Positions 1 through 8,628 of a stretch of 64,000 nucleotides of DNA are shown here, one piece after another. This DNA comes from Brachybacterium sp. FME24 (lineage in GTDB: Bacteria > Actinomycetota > Actinomycetes > Actinomycetales > Dermabacteraceae). Where the stretch lies: NCBI RefSeq assembly GCF_014897705.1, contig NZ_JABUXV010000009.1:172686-236685 (forward strand), written 5' to 3'. The notes below the pieces were generated by a model that was not told the DNA's origin, did no database searches, and worked only from the letters and a program-made list of their open reading frames with translations. The translations under genes and the position numbers were made by a program. Within the stretch, counting starts at the first letter, position 1. Every line of letters begins with the position of its first letter.

Positions 1-416
1 GCCGCGCTCGGTCCGTCCCGCGGTCCATCCATCAGTCGGTCCGGGGATGTGTCGCCGGGGCCATCGGCAGTAGTCACGAGGCGAGCGCCTCTCTCTCAGC
101 GAGCTCTGTTCTCTCAGCAGACTCTATGGGGTCGGTGAGCCGACCCCCGGCCGACGCCCGCAACAGGACCCTCAGCCGGGCCCTCAGCCGGGCCCTCAGC
201 CGGGCCCTCAGCCGGAATTGTCCCCGCAGGACCGATGTCTACTTCACCATCGGTCCTGAGGGGACATTACTGGGGTCCGGTCCGGTCCGGTCCGGGCATG
301 CCCGGGACAGGCGGGGCCAGCCCTACCCGAGCCGGGGCCAGCCAGGCCGGTCCGGGCCAGCCAGGCCGGTGACGGCCCGGCCCGGCCCGCCCGGCCCGGC
401 CCGCCCGGCCCGGGTG
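1..416. repeat. GC-rich intergenic repeat region
   Basis: No gene is supported here; the long frames are shadows. Positions 169-216 hold four head-to-tail copies of the 12-mer CCCTCAGCCGGG, the last with one change. A hairpin sits at 219-266: arms AGGACCGATG and CATCGGTCCT, then a 2x2 internal loop, then TGTCCCC against GGGGACA. Repeated GGTCC units lie at about 275-295, a palindrome CCGGGCATGCCCGG at 292-305, and CCCGG/GGCCAGCC-rich low-complexity sequence continues to the stop codon of the next minus-strand gene. The hairpin could end transcription of that gene. Confidence 0.6.
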
Positions 417-1433
417 TCAGAGGCTGATGACGTCGGCGACCTGGCCGGTCTTCGAGGACTCGTAGGCGGCGAGGATGACGCCGAGCACGCTGACGCCCTC
501 GACCTGGTTGTTGATCGGCCGCTCGCCGGTGGTGAGCACGTCCACGAAGTGCGCGATCTCGGCGGCGAAGGTGTCGACCTCCTCGTGCTCGAAGACCTGC
601 TCCTCGTCCTCGCCGCGCAGCTTCACGCGCAGGGTGGAGCCGTCGGAGCTCAGCGAGCCCTTCTCGCCCACGGCGGAGAAGCGGTCGGTGCCGGGTGCGG
701 CCGAGTAGGCCCACGAGGTGACCATCTGACCCACGGCACCATTATCGAAACGCACCAGGACCTGCGCGGAGTCCTCACCCTCCATGAACTTCAGGCGGTG
801 GGTGGAGAGCATCGCGAAGGCGCTGACGGGGGTGGCACCGGCCAGGTGCAGCATCAGGTAGGTGGGGTGGTAGCCGGTATCGATGAGTTCGCCGCCGCCC
901 GAGGTGGCCGCGTTCCCGCGCCAGCCCATCGACTCCGGGTTGAAGTCGTTGAAGAAGGAGTCGGTGGTGCGCACCTCGTAGACCTGGCCGAGGGCACCGG
1001 AGTCGATGACCTCCTTGGCCTTGGCCACGGCCGGCATGAACAGCTGGTTGTGAGCGCACATCAGGGTCACGCCGGTCTTCTCGATGACCTGGCTGACGGT
1101 CGTGGCCTCTTCGGGGGTCAGGCACAGCGGCTTCTCGCACAGGATGTGCTTGCCGGCCTCGGCGGCCGCGATGATCGCGGGGGTGTGGAGGTGGTGCGGG
1201 AGGCAGATGTCGACGGCGTCGATGTTGGGGTCCTTCACCATCTCGGTGAAGTCGCTGTAGCCGGTCGCCCCGGTCTCCTCGACCCGCTTGGCGAGAGTCT
1301 CCTCGCTGGCATCGGCGATGGCGGTGATGGTGACGCGGTCGGGGATCTGGGCGTAGCCCTTCAGGTGGGCGTTGGCGATGCCGCCGCCGCCGATCAGGCC
1401 GATGCGGACGGGGGACTGGACGGTCTGGGTCAT
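417..1433 (-). CDS. Gfo/Idh/MocA family NAD(P)-dependent oxidoreductase
   Basis: Probable cytoplasmic sugar or cyclitol dehydrogenase of 338 residues. The N-terminal Rossmann fold shows GLIGGGGIA near residue 12. The family EKP motif appears as CEKPLCLT near residue 100, and the substrate-domain GGGELIDTGYHP near 185 carries the usual His. I chose the ATG at 1433 because GAGGAG lies just upstream; an in-frame upstream extension to 1763 runs through repeats and is not credible. A second family member (1658-2620) precedes it on the same strand, separated by about 220 bp that include three CAGGTGCTG repeats (1482-1508). The substrate cannot be read from sequence; myo-inositol, glucose or keto-glycosides are all possible in this family. 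Confidence 0.88.
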   Translation of the reverse strand: MTQTVQSPVRIGLIGGGGIANAHLKGYAQIPDRVTITAIADASEETLAKRVEETGATGYSDFTEMVKDPNIDAVDICLPHHLHTPAIIAAAEAGKHILCEKPLCLTPEEATTVSQVIEKTGVTLMCAHNQLFMPAVAKAKEVIDSGALGQVYEVRTTDSFFNDFNPESMGWRGNAATSGGGELIDTGYHPTYLMLHLAGATPVSAFAMLSTHRLKFMEGEDSAQVLVRFDNGAVGQMVTSWAYSAAPGTDRFSAVGEKGSLSSDGSTLRVKLRGEDEEQVFEHEEVDTFAAEIAHFVDVLTTGERPINNQVEGVSVLGVILAAYESSKTGQVADVISL

Positions 1434-1481
1434 GGGTTTCTCCTCAGGAGGATTGCTGGGGTGCAGGTGGTGCGGATTGTG

Positions 1482-1508
1482 CAGGTGCTGCAGGTGCTGC
1501 AGGTGCTG
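1482..1508. repeat. Three tandem copies of CAGGTGCTG
   Basis: Three perfect 9-bp units lie in the spacer between the two oxidoreductase genes, inside a longer GTGCAGGTG-rich tract (about 1455-1525). They are upstream of the ribosome binding site of the 417-1433 gene. No function is evident beyond possible slippage. Confidence 0.7.
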
Positions 1509-1657
1509 CGGTGCAGCGGGGTGGTGCGGTGAGGGCGGACGCCGTGCCTGGCACGTGGGAAGTGCCGGGCGGTGCGCCCGGCCGTCATTCCGGGCCGCGC
1601 GAGGGAGCCGACGGGTGCGCGATGGCTCGAAGCTCCGCCGAGCGCCGGGGCGGAGGC

Positions 1658-2620
1658 TCAGGCCGACGCGGCGGCGTTGGCTGCGACGACCAGCTCGGTC
1701 AGGGCCCGGGCGCGCTCGAGGTTCTCCGTCGTCTCCTCGCCGCTGCGGATCGCCTGGACCCACTGTGCGAAGGGATTCGGGACATCCTCGGGGACCTCGA
1801 CGGCGGTGGGCCCGTCGCCGGTGTCCAGGACCATGCCGCCGTCGGCCCCCAGCCCGTAGGTGAGGGTGCCGGTGGTGCCCTGCACCTCGATCGAGAAGGG
1901 GCTGAACGGCGTCACGAAGCCGGTCTCGACCACGCCGATGGCGCCATCAGGACTGGTCACGGTGACCACCGCGTTGTCCTCGACGCCACGGCCGGTCATA
2001 TCGGTGTAGGTGGCCGAGGCGACGGTGACGTCGGTGCCCAGGATCAGCTGGGTCAGGTACGACGGGTGAGCCGCGAGGTCGCTGAACGCCCCGCCGATGG
2101 CCTCGGCAGGATCGTAGAAGCGCGGTGGCAGCCAGTCGGCGGTCGAGCCGTTGTGGGCCAGGCGCACGCGGGAGTAGCTGAGGCGACCCAGCGAGCCGCT
2201 GTCGAGAACCTCGCGCAGGGCCACGGTGTAGCCGTGGGCGAGGCGCGGCAGGGACACGGTGACCTGCACGCCGGCGGCGCGGGCCGCCTCGAGCAGCTCG
2301 TCGCACTCCGCGAGGGTGGGGGCCAGCAGCTTCTCGGTGAAGATGTGCTTGCCGGCGGCGATGACCTTGCCGATCACCTCGCGGTGCACGGTGGTGGCAG
2401 TGGTGATGGTGACGCCGTCGAGATCCACGCGGGCGAGGAGGGCGTCGAGATCGGCGACGAACTCGACGCCGACGGTCGTGGCAAGGGCCGTGCCACGTTC
2501 GACGTCGTCGTCCCAGACGGCGACCAGTTCGGTCTCAGGATGGTTCTGGGCTTCCCGGGCGTATTCCTCGGCATGGACATGCCAGGCGGACAGGGCAGCG
2601 ATGCGCAACGGTGCGGACAC
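1658..2620 (-). CDS. Divergent Gfo/Idh/MocA family oxidoreductase
   Basis: A protein of 320 residues with Gfo/Idh/MocA layout, but with altered signature positions. The expected GxGxxG loop reads ALSAWHVHAEE, so the dinucleotide phosphate loop is not canonical. The EKP motif reads TEKLLAP near residue 95. The C-terminal GGAFSDLAAHPSYL near residue 180 keeps the usual His. The start codon is GTG at 2620 with only a weak upstream purine stretch. It probably acts with the downstream oxidoreductase in one catabolic route. Its cofactor and substrate are unknown; it may bind NAD(P) differently or act as an aldolase/dehydratase-like relative. Confidence 0.8.
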   Translation of the reverse strand: MSAPLRIAALSAWHVHAEEYAREAQNHPETELVAVWDDDVERGTALATTVGVEFVADLDALLARVDLDGVTITTATTVHREVIGKVIAAGKHIFTEKLLAPTLAECDELLEAARAAGVQVTVSLPRLAHGYTVALREVLDSGSLGRLSYSRVRLAHNGSTADWLPPRFYDPAEAIGGAFSDLAAHPSYLTQLILGTDVTVASATYTDMTGRGVEDNAVVTVTSPDGAIGVVETGFVTPFSPFSIEVQGTTGTLTYGLGADGGMVLDTGDGPTAVEVPEDVPNPFAQWVQAIRSGEETTENLERARALTELVVAANAAASA

Positions 2621-2915
2621 GAATTCTCACGATCAGAGTCGAAGGAGCGGCGTGCCCGCAGGACTTACAGCCGCGAACGGTGTGAACCAGCCTACAGAGA
2701 TTCACGGGAAGCGCATCCCCCTGGGCGAGCGATTTTGCCAAGACTTAACCGCTTCGGACTGGAGCGGCAGGGGGCCGCGCCAGGAGTGCGGGGGAGGTGG
2801 GGACGTACGTCGGCGGGCGTAGCGGGAGTGTCGTCCCCGGGCCGATGGCAGGCGCACCGAATCCGGGCAGTCTCGGAACGGACGCATCACCCGAGCATCA
2901 ACCGAGGAGGACACC

Positions 2916-3197
2916 ATGAACACACTGACCACAGGGCTGACCGGACTCATCGTCGCCGGCGGCGGCAACGGACCGTGGATGGACGGCGGGGGACCCTCGT
3001 TCCCGTTCTTCCTCTTCCCGCTGTTCTGGCTGCTGGTCGCGATCGGCCTCGTGACCCTCGCGATCCTGGGCCGCCGCCGACGGGAGGCGGCTGCCGGGCG
3101 TCGGGCCGGAGAACGGCGACTTGCCGAGCGCTACGCCGAGGGATCGATCGAGGAGGACGAGTTCCGCGCCCGCCGGGCCGTGCTGCGCGAGAAGTGA
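2916..3197 (+). CDS. Small single-span membrane protein with SHOCT-like tail
   Basis: A 93-residue protein. A Gly-rich N-terminal stretch is followed by one strong hydrophobic segment (FPFFLFPLFWLLVAIGLVTL, about residues 29-50), then basic RRRR and a C-terminal helix-hairpin (LAERYAEGSIEEDEFRARRAVL) that matches the short SHOCT oligomerisation motif. GAGGA lies upstream of the ATG. Such proteins often sit next to two-component systems or envelope stress genes, and here the response regulator gene follows on the opposite strand. Function unknown. Confidence 0.75.
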   Translation: MNTLTTGLTGLIVAGGGNGPWMDGGGPSFPFFLFPLFWLLVAIGLVTLAILGRRRREAAAGRRAGERRLAERYAEGSIEEDEFRARRAVLREK

Positions 3198-3285
3198 CCC
3201 TCGCATCGAGGGGGAGGGCCGGCTGGTCCTCCTCCTCGGTCTCCTCGGCGCCGAGCACTGTGCAGCGGACTCCGGGCACCGAGGC

Positions 3286-3936
3286 TCAGGCCAACCCGGA
3301 CTGGTAGGCGAACACGACCAGCTGAGCTCGGTCGCGGGCCCCGAGCTTGATCATCGCGCGGCTGACGTGGGTGCGGGCCGTGGCCGGGCTGACCACGAGC
3401 CGCTCGGCGATCTCCTGATTGTTCAATCCTTCAGCGGCCAGGGCCACCACCTCGCGCTCACGCTCGGTGAGCAGCTCGAGGCGGGGGTGCGGGGCCGCTC
3501 GACGCGGTGCCTGCCGGGCGAATTCGCGGATCAGGGTCCGGGTGACCGTCGGCGCGAGCAGAGCCCCGCCGTCGGCCACCGTCCTGATCGCTTCGACGAG
3601 GTCGGCCGGGGGAGTGTTCTTCAGCAGGAAGCCGCTCGCCCCGTGACGCAGCGCCTCGAACACGTACTCGTCGAGCTCGAACGTCGTCAGCACGATCACC
3701 CGGGTGTGCGCCAGATCAGGGTGCGCGACGATCCGGCGGGTCGCTTCGAGCCCGTCGATCCCGGGCATCCGGATGTCCATGAGGACGACGTCCGGACGGG
3801 CCCTGATCGCCTCCTGCACCGCAGCGAGCCCGTCCGCGGCCTCCCCGGCGCGGGTGAGGCCGACGGTCTCCTCGAGCAGGACCCGCAGGCCGAGGCGGAC
3901 GAGCTCCTGGTCATCGACGATCAGGACGGAGGTCAT
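3286..3936 (-). CDS. NarL/LuxR-family response regulator
   Basis: A DNA-binding response regulator of 216 residues. The receiver domain begins VLIVDDQELVR with the acidic pair, carries the phosphoacceptor Asp in VVLMDIRMPG (about residue 54), and has the conserved Thr and Lys near TTFELD and FLLKNTPP. A LuxR-type helix-turn-helix (LTEREREVVALAAEGLNNQEIAERL) is at about residues 150-205. The start ATG at 3936 overlaps the stop of the kinase gene by 4 nt (ATGA), so the two are translationally coupled. Longer frames run back into the kinase and are false. Likely targets are a transporter or envelope genes nearby, but none is proven. Confidence 0.95.
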   Translation of the reverse strand: MTSVLIVDDQELVRLGLRVLLEETVGLTRAGEAADGLAAVQEAIRARPDVVLMDIRMPGIDGLEATRRIVAHPDLAHTRVIVLTTFELDEYVFEALRHGASGFLLKNTPPADLVEAIRTVADGGALLAPTVTRTLIREFARQAPRRAAPHPRLELLTEREREVVALAAEGLNNQEIAERLVVSPATARTHVSRAMIKLGARDRAQLVVFAYQSGLA

Positions 3937-5156
3937 GGCATCTCCTGACGTGGCGGGGCGACGCTGGGAAGGACGGCGTGGAGGCGGAAGGTGTGGGGCT
4001 GGGGCCCGGCTCCGAAGGTCACGGTGCCTCCGAGCTGGGCGGCGCGGCGCTGCATCCCGGAGATGCCGAACCCGGCCGTGTGCTCGTCGGGGTGCAGATC
4101 CTGATTCGTCACGGTGACCTCGACCTCCTCGGCGCCCCGATGCACCTGCACCTCGGCCCGCGGATGCGCGGAGTGCTTGACGACATTGGTCAGGGATTCC
4201 TGCACGATGCGGTACACGGCGAGGTCGAGTGCGGTCGGCAAGGGGTCGCGCGCCCCGGTGACCTCGAGCTCGACGGCGAACCCGGCCGCCCGCACCCGCT
4301 CGCACAACGGCCCGAGCCGAGCGAGGCCGGGGGTCGGGGCCACGGTGTCGCCGGGGGCGACGGCCCCCTCGGGGCGGATCGACGACAGGGTCGAGCGCAG
4401 TTCCTCCAGCGCCTCGGCGCTCGCCGCGCTGATCGCCCGCAGGGCGTCCTCGGACTGACCGGGGCGGGTCTCGTGCACGTGCAGGGCGATATCCGCCTGC
4501 ATCTGGATCGCGGCCAGGCCGTGGCCGACGACGTCGTGCACCTCCTGCGCGAGCCGGAGGCGCTCGGCCTGGACCAGGGACTCGTCGGCGTCGGCCCGGG
4601 CGCGGGACCGGGCGTCGGCCACGAGGTGGCGTGCCAGGCCGAGGGAGAAGGGCAGCGCCACCCAGGCGGCCGCCGGGACGAACCCCGTGAACCCGGGCGT
4701 GCCGTCACCTGGGACGAGGAGATGGATCAGCAGTGCGACGAAGGCGCCGGCAGCCCAGCCGGCGGCCACTCGCGGTGGCCGGTGGCGGGCGACGCAGAAC
4801 ACCGCGACCGCCACCCCGAGGAGCACCGGGCCGTACGGATAGCCGATCACCAGGTAGAGCGTGGTGGCGACGGTGACCGCGATCAGGGTCGTCACCGGCC
4901 GACGACGGCGCAGCACGAGCGCCGCGGCCGTGAGGAGGACGAGCGCAGCTGCGACGGCGTCCGGGGTGGCCGTCCCGTCCGGGAGGGGCTGCGTCGGGGA
5001 GGGCCCACCTGACCTCGGTCCCCAGTTCCCGGACGCCCGACCGATGACCGGCAGCGTCGCCAGTGCGAACGCCGCGAACAGGAGTGCGGGCGCCACGTCG
5101 CGCCACCATCCGCCTCGGAGGCGGAGCGGGCGTGGCGGCAGATCGGGTCGCGGCAC
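3933..5156 (-). CDS. Sensor histidine kinase, HisKA_3 type
   Basis: A membrane sensor kinase of 407 residues. About five hydrophobic segments fill residues 15-185. The dimerisation helix then carries QEVHDVVGHGLAAIQ (about residue 210), whose first His is the phosphorylation site. A HATPase domain follows with the N-box ESLTNVVKHS and glycine box GFGISGMQRRA. There is no large extracytoplasmic sensor domain, so the membrane part itself may sense a lipid or envelope signal as in DesK/LiaS-type kinases (inference). It is the first gene of the pair with the response regulator and faces away from the 5343-6059 membrane protein gene. Confidence 0.95.
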   Translation of the reverse strand: MPRPDLPPRPLRLRGGWWRDVAPALLFAAFALATLPVIGRASGNWGPRSGGPSPTQPLPDGTATPDAVAAALVLLTAAALVLRRRRPVTTLIAVTVATTLYLVIGYPYGPVLLGVAVAVFCVARHRPPRVAAGWAAGAFVALLIHLLVPGDGTPGFTGFVPAAAWVALPFSLGLARHLVADARSRARADADESLVQAERLRLAQEVHDVVGHGLAAIQMQADIALHVHETRPGQSEDALRAISAASAEALEELRSTLSSIRPEGAVAPGDTVAPTPGLARLGPLCERVRAAGFAVELEVTGARDPLPTALDLAVYRIVQESLTNVVKHSAHPRAEVQVHRGAEEVEVTVTNQDLHPDEHTAGFGISGMQRRAAQLGGTVTFGAGPQPHTFRLHAVLPSVAPPRQEMP

Positions 5157-5237
5157 AGCAGCTCCCCTCGTCCGTGGTGGACCCTCAGTCTGGCGCGGTC
5201 GGGCGGCGGCGTCACCCCGTCGGCGTCGTAGAGGCGA

Positions 5238-5255
5238 CTACGCCCGACGGCGTAG
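5238..5255. promoter_or_regulatory. Palindrome upstream of the kinase operon
   Basis: CTACGCC-CGAC-GGCGTAG is a perfect 7-bp inverted repeat lying 82 bp upstream of the kinase start, in the divergent spacer. Response regulators of this type often bind such sites in front of their own operon, so it is a candidate autoregulatory site. It could also be a small hairpin in a leader RNA. Confidence 0.4.
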
Positions 5256-5342
5256 CCCGACCATCCCCGAGTGCGGAGAACACCTGGTCCCGATTCGGTG
5301 AACCTGCTGTCGCGGCCACCCCGCCCAGGAGACCATGGAGGC

Positions 5343-6059
5343 ATGTCCTTCGATCTGGATCCGCTCGAGCTGCTGGCCGCTGCGCTGACGGCCGTGATGC
5401 TGGCTCTGCCGATCGCCTTCCCGCTGACCGCCGGGGTGCTCGCCGCGCCGCGCCGGGTGTGGAACAGCGCTGGCCTCGGCCTCGGTCTCGGCCTGCTCCT
5501 CGGGGTCATGATCACCGTGGCCGCGAGCTTCGTCGGGCTGGACCGGAGCGTCCTGCTCGTCTCCTCGATCGGGCTCCTGCTGGGCCTGCTGGGGGCGATC
5601 GTCGCCGCGGTGTTCGTCGTCGTGCGCCCCGAGGGTTCGGCGCTCACGGCTGCGGTCGGCATCGTCGTCTGCGGGCTGATCGGCCTCGGCGAACCCAGTC
5701 AGACGCTCCCGGCCATGCTGGGGATCTCGCAGGCGGTCCTGGTGGTGCTGGCCGGGGTGGTGATCCAGGCCGTGGTGGTGGTCGTGGTCGTCGGGGCCCT
5801 GGTCGCGGCGTGCGGCCGGGTGCGCGCCCTGCAGATCGGCGTCGCGGCAGCCGGCGCCGTCGCCGCCGTGATGCTGGCCGGTGGCGTGCTCGCGCACCTG
5901 ATGCACGAGTTCGCCCACATCCGCCTTCCGAGCGTCCCGCTGGGCACTCAGCTGATCGTCGTCGTGGTGTCCCTGGTGATCGGCACCGTGCTCGGAGGAG
6001 CCCTGGGGCACATTTCAGCGCAGCGGCGCGACCGCGAATCCCGACGGAGCGAGGCGTGA
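5343..6059 (+). CDS. Integral membrane protein of unknown family
   Basis: A protein of 238 residues, almost entirely hydrophobic, with about seven predicted membrane helices rich in Val, Gly and Leu. I chose the ATG at 5343 (MSFDLDPLELL) because the upstream in-frame part lacks membrane character. A short cytoplasmic tail HISAQRRDRESRRSEA ends it. Its last 45 bp overlap antisense with the end of the iclR-type gene. It is divergent from the two-component operon and could be its target, but I recognise no family. Confidence 0.7.
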   Translation: MSFDLDPLELLAAALTAVMLALPIAFPLTAGVLAAPRRVWNSAGLGLGLGLLLGVMITVAASFVGLDRSVLLVSSIGLLLGLLGAIVAAVFVVVRPEGSALTAAVGIVVCGLIGLGEPSQTLPAMLGISQAVLVVLAGVVIQAVVVVVVVGALVAACGRVRALQIGVAAAGAVAAVMLAGGVLAHLMHEFAHIRLPSVPLGTQLIVVVVSLVIGTVLGGALGHISAQRRDRESRRSEA

Positions 6060-6812
6060 GAGCTGCTCGCGCAGCAGGGCGCCGATCTCGGCGCGGCGCT
6101 GCTGGTCCATCCGCTCGATCGGACCGGTGACGCTGACCGATACGGAGCGGCCGCCGGGCCGGACCAGGGCCACGCCGACGCAGGCGATGCCCGCCTCGTT
6201 CTCCTCGATCTCCGTGGACCAGCCGCGCTCGCCGGTCCGATCGACGACGTCTGCGAGGTGCTCGATGGAGATCACCTGACCGGTCTCCGCCGTGTCGGCA
6301 CCGGTGGCGTGGGCATATGCCTCCAGCGCCGGACCACGGACCCCGTCGGCTGCGAGCAGAGCGCGCCCCATGGCGGTGCGCGCGGCGGGGGCGCGCTTGC
6401 CGATGCTGGACCACACCCGCAGCGTGCGCTCGGGCTCGACCTTGTCCAGGTAGAGGACGTGGATGCCGTCCATCTGCCCCAGGTGCACCAGCTCCTGGGT
6501 GTGCTGGGAGACGCTCGCCAGGGCCGGGGCGAACAGCGCCGGCAGGTTCTCGCTGTCCCCGAAGGAGTGCCCCAGCTCGAGCGCAGCGGCGCCGAGCCGA
6601 TACTGCTGATCGGTCGGGGACTGGTCCGCGAAGCCGCGGTGCATGAGCGCCCGCAGCAGGCGATGCACCGAGGCCTTGTTGAAGTCGCCCGCCGCGGCGA
6701 GGTCCCGCAGGGTCATCCCCTCGGGTCCGGCCGACGCGAGAATCTCGAGGAGAACCAGGGCTTTGTCGACGCTGCCGACGGGGGAGACGTCGGAGGGTGG
6801 CGTGATGGTCAT
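6015..6812 (-). CDS. IclR-family transcriptional regulator
   Basis: A regulator of 265 residues. The N-terminal winged helix-turn-helix (VDKALVLLEILA, then LRDLAAAGDFNKASVHRLLRALMHRGF) covers about residues 14-75. The C-terminal IclR effector domain follows, including the typical SIEHLADVVDRTGERGWSTEIEENEAGIACVGV. The ATG at 6812 has GGAGAG upstream. It is divergent from the TRAP transporter operon, the usual arrangement for a regulator of sugar-acid uptake, in the KdgR-like branch by context. Candidate operators of the GTTCC-N7-GGAAC type occur at 12123 and 24667, with one half-site near 6941. It probably binds KDG or a related uronate intermediate (inference). Confidence 0.92.
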   Translation of the reverse strand: MTITPPSDVSPVGSVDKALVLLEILASAGPEGMTLRDLAAAGDFNKASVHRLLRALMHRGFADQSPTDQQYRLGAAALELGHSFGDSENLPALFAPALASVSQHTQELVHLGQMDGIHVLYLDKVEPERTLRVWSSIGKRAPAARTAMGRALLAADGVRGPALEAYAHATGADTAETGQVISIEHLADVVDRTGERGWSTEIEENEAGIACVGVALVRPGGRSVSVSVTGPIERMDQQRRAEIGALLREQLSRLAPSGFAVAPLR

Positions 6813-6877
6813 GGATCCATTCTCTCCGGGGTGGGTGGGGTGCGAGGCGGGTGGAGGGCCCCGAGCAGCCGAGGACG

Positions 6878-6906
6878 TTGCAGGGCACTTCCGAACCGCC
6901 TATGCT
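6878..6906 (+). promoter_or_regulatory. Putative sigma-70-type promoter of the TRAP operon
   Basis: TTGCAG (6878-6883) and TATGCT (6901-6906) are separated by 17 bp, a good vegetative promoter match. Transcription would start near 6913 and give a leader of about 150 nt before the binding-protein gene. The IclR-like half-site lies just downstream. Confidence 0.55.
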
Positions 6907-6928
6907 TGTCCCGCATCACGAAACTACT

Positions 6929-6945
6929 ATTTTGCCATACGGAAC
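6929..6945 (+). promoter_or_regulatory. Degenerate IclR-type operator candidate
   Basis: The right arm GGAAC (6941-6945) is intact and is preceded by ATAC. Read on the minus strand it gives GTTCCGTA, eight bases identical to the operator at 12123. The left arm, ATTTT, has decayed from GTTCC. It sits about 20-30 bp downstream of the predicted transcription start, a position suited to repression. Confidence 0.4.
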
Positions 6946-7062
6946 ACAAGGGGATCGGTTCGACGGAGATCCGTCGAGGATGTGTCACCCCGGGCCGGCC
7001 CCCTCCGCGGGGAAGAGCATCACTACGGACCGACGCAGTGGACGGTCCGACGAGGAGACACG

Positions 7063-8097
7063 ATGAAGTGGAAGCCCGTGCTGAGCGGCGTCCTGGCTGT
7101 GGCGATGACATCGCTCACCGCCTGCGCCCAGTTCACCCCCATCGATGAGAGCGCGCTCAGAGGCGGAGGCTCCGGCGTCGAAGCCGAGACGGTCTACCGC
7201 GTGGCGTTCAATCAGCCCGAGACCCACCCGCAGTACGTGGCTCTCACCAACCTGGGCGAGCGGATGCGCGACGAGACCGACGGCGCGTGCGCTCTCGAGG
7301 TGTTCCCGAACGAGTCGCTCGGCCCCCAGGCCGACACGATCGAGCTCGTCCAGGCCGGGAGCGTCGACTTCTCCATGGTCGCGGGCTCGCTGATGGAGAA
7401 CTTCAACCCGGACTTCGTCGTCTTCAACCTGCCCTATGTGTTCGATTCCAAGGAGCACCAGCGCGAAGTCCTCGACGACCCGGAGTTCACGGGCGAGCTC
7501 TTCAGCTCGCTGGAGGACAAGAACATCTCGGTGGTCACCGGCTTCCACGGCGGTATCCGCAACGTCTACAACTCCGTGAAGCCCGTCGAGACCCCCGAGG
7601 ATCTCGCCGGCATGAAGGTCCGCGTGATCGAGTCCGACACGAACATCGCCATGTTGGGGCAGATGGGCGGATCAGGCGCCCCGATGGGGCAGGGCGAGGT
7701 GTACACCGCGATCCAGTCGGGGGTCCTGGAGGGCGGCGAGAACAACGAATCGATCTACGCGAACCTCTCGCACGACGAGGTCGCCCCCTACTACTCCTAC
7801 ACACAGCACCTGATGTTCCCGGATTACCTCATCTCGAACCCCACCACGCTCGATCGGATGGCTCCGGAGTGCCGTGACTTCCTCGAGACGGACATGGCCA
7901 CCACCACCGCCGAGGAGGGCGAGCTCTGGACCGAGGAGGTCGAGCGCTCCCACGAGATGGCCGAGGAGGCCGGTGCCCAGTTCAACGAGGTCGACATCGA
8001 CGCCTTCCGCACGGCGGTCCAGCCGCTCATCGAAGACAGCCTCGGCAACGACTTCACCCGGAAGCTGTACGACGACGTGCGCGCAGCCGCCGAGTGA
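7063..8097 (+). CDS. dctP: TRAP transporter substrate-binding lipoprotein (DctP)
   Basis: Extracytoplasmic solute receptor of a tripartite ATP-independent transporter, 344 residues. A lipoprotein signal ends in the lipobox LTAC near residue 22, so it is anchored in the membrane, as expected for a Gram-positive. The mature part starts TVYRVAFNQPETHPQYVAL and has the DctP hallmark region MKVRVIES with its substrate-carboxylate Arg. The ATG at 7063 has GAGGAGA upstream; a longer frame from 6643 is not real. It is the first gene of a dctPQM-kduI operon facing the IclR gene. The neighbours point to hexuronates or unsaturated uronates as substrate. Confidence 0.93.
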   Translation: MKWKPVLSGVLAVAMTSLTACAQFTPIDESALRGGGSGVEAETVYRVAFNQPETHPQYVALTNLGERMRDETDGACALEVFPNESLGPQADTIELVQAGSVDFSMVAGSLMENFNPDFVVFNLPYVFDSKEHQREVLDDPEFTGELFSSLEDKNISVVTGFHGGIRNVYNSVKPVETPEDLAGMKVRVIESDTNIAMLGQMGGSGAPMGQGEVYTAIQSGVLEGGENNESIYANLSHDEVAPYYSYTQHLMFPDYLISNPTTLDRMAPECRDFLETDMATTTAEEGELWTEEVERSHEMAEEAGAQFNEVDIDAFRTAVQPLIEDSLGNDFTRKLYDDVRAAAE

Positions 8098-8116
8098 GCC
8101 GGAAGGGACTCCACGA

Positions 8117-8620
8117 ATGATCACACTCAAAGCAGGACTGGACAGAGCTCTCGAATGGGTCTGTGTCGGCCTCTTCGTCGCTCTCGTGGCCACCGTCGCC
8201 TGGCAGGTCTTCGCGCGCCAGGTCCTCAACAGCCCCAGCGGATGGTCGGAAGAGCTCGCCAAGTACATCTTCGTCTGGCTCGGTCTGTTCGGAGCCGCGC
8301 TGGTGTTCGGCGAACGCGGGCACATCGCCGTCGACTTCCTCGTGAGGAAACTGCCGCGGGCGCCCCAGAAGGCCTTCGGCATGCTCACGCATGCCCTTGT
8401 CCTCGCCTTCACCGCCCTGGTGCTCGTGTACGGAGGCATCTCCATCTCCCAGCTCGCCTGGGAGCAGACGATCCCCGCCCTGCCGGTCACCGCCGGGCAC
8501 ATGTACCTGGCCATCCCCGTGTCCGGGATCCTGACGCTCTTCTACTGCGTCCACCATCTCATCGCCATCGGCGCCGACCGCATGGCACCCGTCGAGGCCG
8601 CCCAGGCAGAAGTTCTCTAG
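8117..8620 (+). CDS. dctQ: TRAP transporter small permease (DctQ)
   Basis: Small membrane subunit of 167 residues with four predicted helices. The first contains VCVGLFVALVATVAWQVFARQV, followed by the family motif WSEELAKYIFVWLGLFGAAL (about residues 42-60). It packs against DctM in the membrane and helps receive the substrate from DctP. The ATG at 8117 follows a GGAAGGGA site; upstream in-frame sequence belongs to the dctP region. Spacing of 19 nt to dctP and 8 nt to dctM supports one transcript. Confidence 0.93.
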   Translation: MITLKAGLDRALEWVCVGLFVALVATVAWQVFARQVLNSPSGWSEELAKYIFVWLGLFGAALVFGERGHIAVDFLVRKLPRAPQKAFGMLTHALVLAFTALVLVYGGISISQLAWEQTIPALPVTAGHMYLAIPVSGILTLFYCVHHLIAIGADRMAPVEAAQAEVL

Positions 8621-8628
8621 GAGTCACC

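Noticed and set aside
169..216. CRISPR-like array
   Set aside because: The 12-bp units are contiguous with no spacers, so this is a simple tandem repeat. The same holds for 25653-25736.
126..1532. Plus-strand open frame of 468 codons
   Set aside because: It lies antisense to a clear Gfo/Idh/MocA gene and its translation is Gly/Arg/Val-rich without motifs, a usual effect of high GC.
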